Assembly: GCA_034423115.1 (NCBI GenBank)
Contig: DAOUJD010000055.1
Span: forward strand, 1 to 64,000
Length of the DNA stretch: 64,000 bases
Source: Bin87 sp034423115
GTDB taxonomy: Bacteria; Chloroflexota; Dehalococcoidia; Lucifugimonadales; UBA3495
Reading direction: 5' to 3'
Part shown: piece after piece, positions 57,342 to 64,000 of the stretch
Position numbering within the stretch: position 1 is the first letter of the stretch
Layout of the letters: each line of letters opens with the position of its first letter
Notes under the pieces: generated by a model
The model's database searches: none
What the model was told of the DNA's origin: nothing
The model's input: only the letters and a program-made list of their open reading frames with translations
Translations under genes and position numbers: made by a program

Positions 57342-57764
57342 TCAGACGATACCGACGTTTCGCACTGCCACACTCAGCGCCGACGCGGGCGCGCGTGCCA
57401 TCGGTCCGTCAAACGTGAGCAACGTGGCGCCGCGCTCCTGAGCTATTGCCACGTAAAACGCATCAGACGCGCTGACGTTATGCCGCAAATCCCAGGCTGC
57501 CCGCGTGAGCGTTCGGTGCGAAACGCGCTCAACGGGCATATCCTCCAGCCGGGCCAGGGCTTCCAGTGCCCATGCTTCGGAAATTTCTTGCGCCTGTACT
57601 TTCCGGCGCAGGGCGGACAGCACTTCAGCGTCCATCATCTCGGGCGCGATGGGCGAACCGCTCTCTATCAACGCTGCAACGCGCAAACCCGCGTCGCTTC
57701 CCAGCAGGTATTCAACCGCAGCCGACGCGTCAATCACGTATGGTTCGGCGCTTACCCTTACCAC
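57342..57764 (-). CDS. PIN-domain toxin (VapC-like) at the end of the restriction operon
   Basis: A 140-residue PIN domain starting at GTG 57764, overlapping the restriction-modification gene by seven bases. Acidic residues are in YVIDASAAVEYLL, MMDAEVLSAL, VSASDAFYVAIA and LLTFDGPMA. No antitoxin lies beside it; the RHH gene at the other end of the operon (61482) is the best candidate. Confidence 0.8.
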   Translation of the reverse strand: MVRVSAEPYVIDASAAVEYLLGSDAGLRVAALIESGSPIAPEMMDAEVLSALRRKVQAQEISEAWALEALARLEDMPVERVSHRTLTRAAWDLRHNVSASDAFYVAIAQERGATLLTFDGPMARAPASALSVAVRNVGIV

Positions 57765-60700
57765 CTGCCCGTCTGCCCGGTCGCCAGCTCGTATTCCCGC
57801 ACCGCCCTTGACGCCCGCGTGACTGTACCGCTGTCAACACCGCCACTCAGCAGGCCGAAACGCTCCTCACGTTTTGCCCGTCGGGCCATGGCCTCCGGAG
57901 TCGCGCCCTCCGGCCAGCCCAGCAGGTCCTCCACCGCCGATTCCACGACCGCGCCGACCCGCGAGTCGCGCAGCCACTTCCTCATTTCGCGCCGTGCAAT
58001 CGTCACCGTGAGCTTCTCGCCATACTTATCCCGCAGTTCCGCCAGCTTGTCCGCCGCTTCCTGCGCGGCCCACGCTCCCGCCTCCGCAACCACCTGATGC
58101 CCCAAATCGCCAGCGTCAAACTCCGGTATGGGCAGTTTCCAAAGGTGCTTGTGTAAATCCCGTGTGTTGCCAGCCCAGTTTGGCGTGGTGTATTCGTTGA
58201 CGGCTGTTGCCAGCGCATCGCTGTTGATGATGGCTAGCAGGTAATGCGCTTCCTGAACATCCTTGCACGAAATCCAGTACAACTTAGTGTCGATGATCGC
58301 AGAGTTATCACTGATGTATGCCGCTGTCGGTTGGCCCGATTCGGTGTAAGCTATCCGTAATGGTCTGTCTCCACCATCCTTTTGCCATGCCAACTGTGTG
58401 GTCAATTTACCGTAGTAGTCCAGTTGTGCGCCCATATCCAACTTATTCGCCGGGCGTTTGTTTGCATCCCACAATTCGGTAATGGCCTGCCATCGTTCCC
58501 GCATTCGCCGTTCTAGTGCCCCCAACCGGACGCCTCCGGGCCCGCTTGGGTCAACTGGTATCTCAAATTCGCCACGTCTCATTGGTAGTGCAGCTTGCAG
58601 CGGTTTTAGTGTGGCATAAGGGACCATCGTTTCGCCCAGGTGAACGTCATGAACGTGGGCTTTCTCGACGTTCTTTCCAGCGAGTTCGGATAACGTCAGA
58701 TTTTTCCAAGGCACTTTGTCCTGAGAAGCTCGTCGCGGGTCTACGGTGATGGTTTGACCGGCCTGAATTATTGACTCGCCTTTCTTTTCCTCAACAAAGA
58801 AAAGACACCGCGGAAAGATTGCCGCTCCTTTACGAGCATAGTTAACATAAGGCGAGCCCCCGCGGCCCGAAGTGTCAGATATCTCTCTTAACACCCGTCT
58901 CACGTCATCCGATCCCGCCTCGCCCTGCCAACGTTCTGCTGACCCCGTCAATGCGGTTCCATGACCATTCTGGCCTACTCGTTCGGCAAAAACCACGCAG
59001 GAAGCTATCGGAAAGAAGGTGTTGGGTTCCAATTGCTCCAGGTCCCATGCGGCTTTGTTAGCAAAATCCACCGACAAAATCCGCCCGGGAACTCTGTTGC
59101 GGCCACGACCAGTCGGCCGGGACTTCCATTCCCCTGTGCGCCATTTGGCGTACTGTCCTGATTGGAGAGCGCTATGCGGTAATACCATTCCAATTACGCC
59201 GCTATCTCGCAGATATAGATCAACGCTTCGAGCAAAAAATAGACCCGCAATATCTTGATTTGCCGCATTTTTGCCGCCCGACCAAATGCCGTATAGGTTC
59301 TTGCTTTGCAGTTCTAACTCTTCCCGCAAGATGTTCGCCGTGAAACGATAAGCATTCCAGGGCGGATTGCCAACCACAACGTCAACCTTGTTCCGGCTCA
59401 GCACCACCGGCCGCACCATGTTGCGCGTGTAGTACGCCCAGATGTGGTTTTGGTCCTGGGCGTGCAGCATCTGCATCGTCGCGATGGCCTCTTCCATCGC
59501 TGCCCGCTCCGCAGGATCTGTAACGTGGTTGTCGTCCAGCGCCAGCAGCGGGTCATTGCCTTGCTCAATGGCGTCGGCGATGTCCGACATCAGGACGTCG
59601 AAGGTTGCGGCCCGTTCCACCAGGGACATGGGGAAGGTCAAAGTAGGATTGCCCAGTTCCTCCAGCCGCGTCTCGATGGTCACGCTCTGCTGCGCGAACA
59701 TGTCGCCGGTGCGGTAGCGCAGTTGCAGCGAGTCCCCCAGGTAGATCGGCGCGGATATTTCGGTGTTGTAGTCCGATGCCGCGGCGATGGCATCCCGCGC
59801 CGCCAGCGCCCACGACGCCCGTGCCAGGTGCACCGCCGCCGGGTGCACGTCTATGCCGGTCACCGCATCCCGCAGTTTCGCCAGGATTTCGCTGGGCTCA
59901 AGGTCGGACTGAGCGGCCGCCGCCATGAAATGCTTGACACCAGCCACCACGAACGTCCCCGACCCGCAGGCAGGATCCAGCGCACGCTGGTTCAGCGGGT
60001 CGTTGACCAGTTCCTCGGTCATGACGTCCGCCAGCCACTGCGGCGTGTAGTATTCGCCCAACTGCCGCCGTTCATCGGCCGGAATCACGATCTCGTACAG
60101 GGTCGGTGCAACGTCCGCCGGGGGGTCGTGCCAGTCAAACCGGGCGACGCGATCGGCCATCTGACGGATGAACTGCGTGCCGCCCGCGACCTCAGTGGGC
60201 CACGCGAAGAAGTCCGACTCCAGGATGCCGCTGAGTCCGGTGGCGTTGCGCAAACGCCGTCCCAGCAGCAGGTCCTCCGGTTCCTGCGCCGCCAAATCGC
60301 GGATGTCGATTCCGAAAGCCGCCTGCACCACCATGCCGATCAGGGCGCTCAGGTAGGTGTGCCGAATGAACAGGACGTCCAGTTCTTCCTTCGTGCTCCC
60401 GATCTCACCCAACGCTGCCCGCAACAGGTCCTCCCATAGCCGACGCTTCACCTGGATGGTATCGCGGTGGCCCTCCGCTTCGTAAAGCACCCGCAGCGTG
60501 ACAAGGTCCTGGTTGGTGCTCAGGCTGGCGTCGCCGAACTCACGGATCAGATTCTCGCGCGTCGGCGTAATGTCCGTGGCGCCTTCCGCAAATACTCGGT
60601 CGCGCAGCCACTCGTAAAGCCGCAAACCACCTTCCGACGTTTCCAACTCAAACATCGGAGGGCTGAAAGTTTCCACGCTGCCGTCGCCGATGTGTCGGAG

Positions 60701-61072
60701 CAGCCACCGCTTGCCGTCGGTCAGCACTCCCACGCGGATCCCCCTGCCGGCCTTCAGGGCTTCGGTCAGGTAATCATCCAGTTGCTCGATGTGCCTATCG
60801 ATTCCTCCGGCGCCAAAGAGGTCGCGCTTGAACTCAAAGAAGGCATCACGCGCCGCCAGGTCAACCCGCCCGCTGGCGTCCTCCGTGGGGGACTCCTCCT
60901 GCGTGATCTCTGCCGCCGCGGCCAACCCGCTCTCAATGATGAAATCCCGCGCGGCGCTGCGGATATCGGTCTCGGAATGGCCCAGCGTATGCCGGCGCAG
61001 AATCTCGCCCGCGGGTTCGGCGTAAACGTCTCCGCTGCCAGTGACGGCCGGTTTGTGTTCTTGGCTAGTCAT
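57758..61072 (-). CDS. Single-chain restriction-modification enzyme (type IIG-like N6-adenine methylase with nuclease)
   Basis: A 1104-residue protein. The N-terminal nuclease core is GRVDLAARDAFFEFKRDLF (D71, E80, K82). A helical linker leads to the methylase: GEYYTPQWLA near 340, motif I ALDPACGSGTF at 364-374 and motif IV GNPPW at 568-572, as in gamma-class adenine methylases. The C-terminal 400 residues should contain target recognition, ending in helical repeats. Type IIG enzymes cut outside an asymmetric site and methylate one strand. It lies 31 bases after a retropepsin-like gene. Confidence 0.85.
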   Translation of the reverse strand: MTSQEHKPAVTGSGDVYAEPAGEILRRHTLGHSETDIRSAARDFIIESGLAAAAEITQEESPTEDASGRVDLAARDAFFEFKRDLFGAGGIDRHIEQLDDYLTEALKAGRGIRVGVLTDGKRWLLRHIGDGSVETFSPPMFELETSEGGLRLYEWLRDRVFAEGATDITPTRENLIREFGDASLSTNQDLVTLRVLYEAEGHRDTIQVKRRLWEDLLRAALGEIGSTKEELDVLFIRHTYLSALIGMVVQAAFGIDIRDLAAQEPEDLLLGRRLRNATGLSGILESDFFAWPTEVAGGTQFIRQMADRVARFDWHDPPADVAPTLYEIVIPADERRQLGEYYTPQWLADVMTEELVNDPLNQRALDPACGSGTFVVAGVKHFMAAAAQSDLEPSEILAKLRDAVTGIDVHPAAVHLARASWALAARDAIAAASDYNTEISAPIYLGDSLQLRYRTGDMFAQQSVTIETRLEELGNPTLTFPMSLVERAATFDVLMSDIADAIEQGNDPLLALDDNHVTDPAERAAMEEAIATMQMLHAQDQNHIWAYYTRNMVRPVVLSRNKVDVVVGNPPWNAYRFTANILREELELQSKNLYGIWSGGKNAANQDIAGLFFARSVDLYLRDSGVIGMVLPHSALQSGQYAKWRTGEWKSRPTGRGRNRVPGRILSVDFANKAAWDLEQLEPNTFFPIASCVVFAERVGQNGHGTALTGSAERWQGEAGSDDVRRVLREISDTSGRGGSPYVNYARKGAAIFPRCLFFVEEKKGESIIQAGQTITVDPRRASQDKVPWKNLTLSELAGKNVEKAHVHDVHLGETMVPYATLKPLQAALPMRRGEFEIPVDPSGPGGVRLGALERRMRERWQAITELWDANKRPANKLDMGAQLDYYGKLTTQLAWQKDGGDRPLRIAYTESGQPTAAYISDNSAIIDTKLYWISCKDVQEAHYLLAIINSDALATAVNEYTTPNWAGNTRDLHKHLWKLPIPEFDAGDLGHQVVAEAGAWAAQEAADKLAELRDKYGEKLTVTIARREMRKWLRDSRVGAVVESAVEDLLGWPEGATPEAMARRAKREERFGLLSGGVDSGTVTRASRAVREYELATGQTGRW

Positions 61073-61103
61073 GGGGAAATCGGCAAAACCTTCGAAGCAC
61101 GGA

Positions 61104-61460
61104 TCATTTAAGCGACCCCACCACAGGTATCAACCGCTCGTTGTACGAATCAACGGCCAGGAACACACCCTCCAGCGTATAAGCGCCGAGTATTGGAGCA
61201 ACACCATCCTCGCCAAAGATGACCCAAGTATAGGTGTCTCGCCCTTCCACTCGCGCCCACGCCTGCGCCATATCCAGTTCCACACGTTCACGGCTGGCGT
61301 ACTCGAAGGTTTCCTGTCGGGTTGGAAGTATACCCAGCCCGTCCAGAATGCAGCGGGGGACAACGGTGGTAGTGGCCCCTGTGTCGGCCAACGCCTCCAT
61401 CGTCTCATAGCGTTCGCCGTCAAGGTTGCCAATTTCAATAGTTGTGCTGAACGTCCCCAT
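61104..61460 (-). CDS. Retropepsin-like (clan AA) aspartic protease
   Basis: A 118-residue single-domain protein with the catalytic ALADTGATTTVVPRCIL (D-T-G-A), a flap-like middle and the C-terminal PILGAYTLEGVFLAVD, which corresponds to the ILG-x-x-x-L motif of retropepsins. As in retroviral proteases a homodimer would form the active site. Such bacterial genes often follow a small RHH gene, as here (21 bases). Whether it processes the neighbouring antitoxin-like or restriction protein is unknown. Confidence 0.82.
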   Translation of the reverse strand: MGTFSTTIEIGNLDGERYETMEALADTGATTTVVPRCILDGLGILPTRQETFEYASRERVELDMAQAWARVEGRDTYTWVIFGEDGVAPILGAYTLEGVFLAVDSYNERLIPVVGSLK

Positions 61461-61481
61461 GTTGCTCCTCGGACGAAATCC

Positions 61482-61736
61482 CTACTGCCCGTAGTAGTGG
61501 CGGTACGGCCGGTCATATATGTCTTCCCGGTTCAAGTTCAGAATGCTTGCCTTCTCTTCGGCGCTCTCAATGGCTTCCCGGAACTTGGCAATGCGTTCCA
61601 GCCGGGAGGCGGCGGGGCTGGTCGCTATCCCCGTCAGGTACTCCGCCACCATCTCCGCCACCGTCATGTCCCGCGCCTCGGCAATCTTGCTGACCTTGGC
61701 CACGATTTCATCGTCGATGTCCAGCGTAAGGTTCAT
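61482..61736 (-). CDS. Ribbon-helix-helix DUF6364-like antitoxin
   Basis: An 84-residue protein starting MNLTLDIDDEIVAKVSKIAEARDM, the beta strand and first helix of an RHH fold, then TVAEMVAEYL, the second helix. The C-terminal half is charged and helical. RHH proteins bind operators of their own operons and neutralise toxins. As the first gene of the retropepsin, restriction and PIN run it could regulate the whole set. A TATAAT (minus strand, 61800-61805) may be its promoter. Confidence 0.78.
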   Translation of the reverse strand: MNLTLDIDDEIVAKVSKIAEARDMTVAEMVAEYLTGIATSPAASRLERIAKFREAIESAEEKASILNLNREDIYDRPYRHYYGQ

Positions 61737-61760
61737 GCCGTTCCCTCCGCGTTCAAATCA

Positions 61761-61797
61761 ATACGGCAGGCGGGGGATGAATCCTCGCTTGCCGTAT
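61761..61797. terminator. Hairpin between the ThDP gene and the RHH operon
   Basis: ATACGGCAGGCG pairs with CGCTTGCCGTAT (one mismatch) and continues into GGGAT/ATCC. It lies 42 bases past the ThDP stop; the T-run is weak, so it may also act as an operator for the RHH protein. Confidence 0.45.
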
Positions 61798-61838
61798 CAT
61801 TATACCGCCGCGCCCCTATGCGCCCGGATCAGTCCGAC

Positions 61839-63506
61839 CTAGTGCGCCACCGAACTCGGCGCGAACCCCCCATACCGCGGGTACTGGGAGCAGATGAACT
61901 CCAGGTAGGACGGCTGGCCCTGCTCGTTGGCCGCCATCGCCCGCTGGAACGCCGGTATCACGTCCGACGGCTCCGTGACCCGCTCAGTGTACAGCCCCAG
62001 CTCCGCCACGGCCCGCGACATGTTCACGTCCTCGGGACCCAGCACCCGGTGCGTGTACGGGTCGTGGCCGTCGCCCCAGAACCCGGGGCCGTAGCCCGCG
62101 AACCCGCCGTTGGCCACGTGCGCCACCGTGATGCCCAGGTTCTGGCGCACCGGCACCTCCAGGTTGCCCAGCATGTAGCCGACCCCCGCGTCGCCGGTCA
62201 CCGCCACCGCCTGCCGGTCGGGATACGCCAGCTTGGCCGCCATCGCGCCGGCCAGCCCGAACCCCAGCGTCGAGATGTTGCCCCAGCCCAGGAACCCGCG
62301 CGGGATCAGCGTGTCGTACACCGTGCTCAGCTGGTCGCGAGTGTTGCCCGAGTCGTGGGTCACGAACGACTTGTACGGGTCCAGCACCTTCATCATGTCG
62401 CCGAACACGCGGTACGGGTTGATCGGCGCGTCGTTGGACGCCATCGCCTCCCGGTACTCCGCCAGGCCGGCGTCCCGCGTTTCCCTCACCTCGGCCACCA
62501 CGTTGCCGGCGGGACGACCCGCGCCGTCGGTGCGCCGCGACGCCTCGTCGGCCAGTGCCTGCAAGACGAACTTCGCGTCGCCCAGCACCGCGTGATGCGT
62601 CGGAAAGATGCGGTTCAGGTGGAACTCGTCCAGGTTGCACTGGATGATCGTCTTGCTCGGCGCGTTGGGAATGCCGTGAGTGAACCGCCCCGGCGACAGG
62701 CTGCTGCCCACCGTCAGGATCACGTCGCTCTTGTTCAGGTACGCGATGGGATGCTCGCCGCGCACGCCCACGAACAGCGGGTGGTTCTCGGGAAACGCCC
62801 CCTTGGCCTTCAGCGTGGTGATCACCGGCGCGTTCAGCAGCTCCGCCAGCGCCACCAGCTCCGACGACGCCCCCGCGTAGATCACCCCCTCGCCGGCGTA
62901 GATCAGCGGATTCGACGCCCCCATCATCAGGTCGATGGCCTGCACGACGTCCGACGGGTCGGGCGCCGACCGGTACCCGCGCACGGGGTAATACGGGTCC
63001 ACGGTCTCGTCGTAGATGCCGGCCGCGTTGGGCACCGCCAGCACCACCGGACCGGGACGCCCGCTGCGCAGCATCGAGAACGCGCGGCGCAGGAACTCCG
63101 GCGTCCGCTCGGGACGGTCGATGTAGCCGAACCACTTGGTCACGGTCTTGAGGCTGGTGGTCACGTCGAACTGCGTGTTCTCGGTGCTGCCGGCCGGCAC
63201 GCCGTCGGTGATGCACAGCATGGGCGAGTTGTCCTCGAACGCCTGCGCCAGCCCGGGGTACGAGTACTGCAAGCCCGCGCCGTTCACGCCGCCCTGCACC
63301 GTGCACACGCCGATGCGGTCGCCGCCGGTGACGCGCGAGTACGCGTCGGCCAGGGCCACGGCGTAGCGGTCGTCCCGCATCATGATCATGGGCACGCCCT
63401 CGCGTCCCAGGGCGTTGTTCACCCGGCATACGGGGAAGGTGGAAACCCACTCGACACCCTCCTGCTTGAGGATGCGGGCAATGGAAGTAGCGACGTCGAT
63501 GGACAT
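61839..63506 (-). CDS. Thiamine-diphosphate-binding enzyme with altered catalytic residues
   Basis: A 555-residue ThDP-fold protein with the three-domain acetolactate-synthase layout. Two key sites differ from the norm: the cofactor-activating glutamate is replaced by aspartate D46 in MMRDDRYAVALADAYSR, and the ThDP motif is GDAGVGYMLGN...VANGG rather than GDG...NDG. It is distant from the ThDP enzyme at 6891. The changes suggest a different or lost carboligase activity. ATG 63506 has GAGAGGTTTG upstream. Confidence 0.8.
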   Translation of the reverse strand: MSIDVATSIARILKQEGVEWVSTFPVCRVNNALGREGVPMIMMRDDRYAVALADAYSRVTGGDRIGVCTVQGGVNGAGLQYSYPGLAQAFEDNSPMLCITDGVPAGSTENTQFDVTTSLKTVTKWFGYIDRPERTPEFLRRAFSMLRSGRPGPVVLAVPNAAGIYDETVDPYYPVRGYRSAPDPSDVVQAIDLMMGASNPLIYAGEGVIYAGASSELVALAELLNAPVITTLKAKGAFPENHPLFVGVRGEHPIAYLNKSDVILTVGSSLSPGRFTHGIPNAPSKTIIQCNLDEFHLNRIFPTHHAVLGDAKFVLQALADEASRRTDGAGRPAGNVVAEVRETRDAGLAEYREAMASNDAPINPYRVFGDMMKVLDPYKSFVTHDSGNTRDQLSTVYDTLIPRGFLGWGNISTLGFGLAGAMAAKLAYPDRQAVAVTGDAGVGYMLGNLEVPVRQNLGITVAHVANGGFAGYGPGFWGDGHDPYTHRVLGPEDVNMSRAVAELGLYTERVTEPSDVIPAFQRAMAANEQGQPSYLEFICSQYPRYGGFAPSSVAH

Positions 63507-63519
63507 GGTTCAAACCTCT

Positions 63520-63876
63520 CTAGTTGTTCAGCAGTGTCAGGATACGCGCTACGAACCGATGCACTAACGGCCGGTCGTGCACGATCTCGAAATCTTCCAT
63601 TTCGTCATGGTAGAAGTTTTTGTGAAACTTCTCGGCCGCGGCGAACGCCCCGGCGATCCCATCGTCTCCGGTCTCGTCGGTAAGTCTGCCGACGGCGTTT
63701 TTCAGCGACCGATGGCTGCGATGCGGCCAACCCCGCTGCTGCGCCACCGCCATTACCGCGTGGGTAGCTGCACCCCACAGTTTCTCGGAGGCCTGTAGAT
63801 GATCCCCGGAAGCGAACTCCCGGTCGGAAGCCTCCAGGAACTCTTGTGCGGTTACGGCGTGATTTTGGGTCAGCAT
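63520..63876 (-). CDS. HEPN/PaREP1-like protein
   Basis: A 118-residue protein with FASGDHLQASEKLWGAATHAVMAVA, the PaREP1/HEPN core, and KFHKNFYHDEMEDFEIV, the LH/FH-x-x-FY motif. ATG 63876 is chosen because the conserved helix begins soon after; the frame continues upstream. It is separated from the ThDP gene by 13 bases and could be co-transcribed with it. Confidence 0.75.
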   Translation of the reverse strand: MLTQNHAVTAQEFLEASDREFASGDHLQASEKLWGAATHAVMAVAQQRGWPHRSHRSLKNAVGRLTDETGDDGIAGAFAAAEKFHKNFYHDEMEDFEIVHDRPLVHRFVARILTLLNN

Positions 63877-64000
63877 GGATGCCAGGATTCCTTGTATGTG
63901 GGAGGGCTCAGCGATGAAATTGTACCACTCCCCTCTTGCCGGCACCGGAGATTCGATTTGATGACACCCACCACTGACGGCAGTGCGCCCACCCCTGATA

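Noticed and set aside
61041..63683. Very long open frame on the plus strand opposite the ThDP gene
   Set aside because: Its translation is rich in His, Arg and Gly without domain motifs; it mirrors the GC-rich minus-strand gene and crosses several real genes.

Overview
The window is GC-rich bacterial chromosome. The gene content suggests a Chloroflexota bacterium of the SAR202/Dehalococcoidia type: cytoplasmic reductive-dehalogenase-like Fe-S proteins, LLM flavin-dependent oxidoreductases, CaiB/BaiF CoA-transferase, amidohydrolases, a CoxL-type molybdopterin subunit and several ThDP enzymes. That placement is inference from gene families; there is no rRNA or tRNA gene in the window to anchor it. 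Genes lie on both strands in short runs, many joined by ATGA or TGATG overlaps.

Layout. 1-8.6 kb: two close reductive-dehalogenase-like paralogues (the first cut by the window edge) flank a secreted hypothetical, a PLP aminotransferase and a PLD-nuclease/P-loop ATPase fusion, followed by a ThDP decarboxylase-like enzyme. 8.6-15.3 kb: a PIN toxin-antitoxin pair, Uma2 nucleases, an AbiJ-like protein, rsmI, a hydratase, a CDGSH protein and a cupin. 15.3-16.05 kb: a small gene split by a 512-bp element with terminal inverted repeats. 16.1-18.4 kb: a translationally coupled cassette of two DUF1538 membrane proteins, a P-II-like protein and a CBS protein. 18.5-20.6 kb: a frameshifted small gene, a DUF4268 nuclease-like protein and two HEPN-like proteins. 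20.7-32.6 kb: mostly catabolic enzymes (CoxL-type subunit, CoA-transferase, an SDR without its active site, M24 peptidase, two LLM oxidoreductases), interrupted by a HEPN gene and a 145-bp MITE. 32.6-38.9 kb: a nuclease-ATPase pair, SppA, MazG, Uma2, DUF1461, an OGG1-type glycosylase and a PIN protein. 38.9-42 kb: pduX, cobU and cobQ (corrinoid salvage/assembly). 42-57 kb: HEPN, Uma2, lipoproteins, MFS transporter, amidohydrolases, GMC oxidoreductase, a pentapeptide-FRG fusion and a decayed toxin-antitoxin locus. 57-62 kb: an operon of RHH protein, retropepsin-like protease, single-chain restriction-modification enzyme and PIN toxin. 62-64 kb: a second ThDP enzyme and another HEPN protein.

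Two themes stand out. The metabolic theme is corrinoid and flavin/Fe-S redox catabolism: cobalamin assembly genes sit in the same window as two proteins of a family that usually binds a corrinoid. The genome-conflict theme is dense: five Uma2 proteins, six HEPN/PaREP1-like proteins, five PIN domains or PIN remnants, a PLD-ATPase, an AAA-nuclease pair, an FRG fusion, an AbiJ-like protein and a restriction enzyme are scattered between the metabolic genes. Small mobile elements and palindromic repeats have broken, decorated or punctuated several genes.
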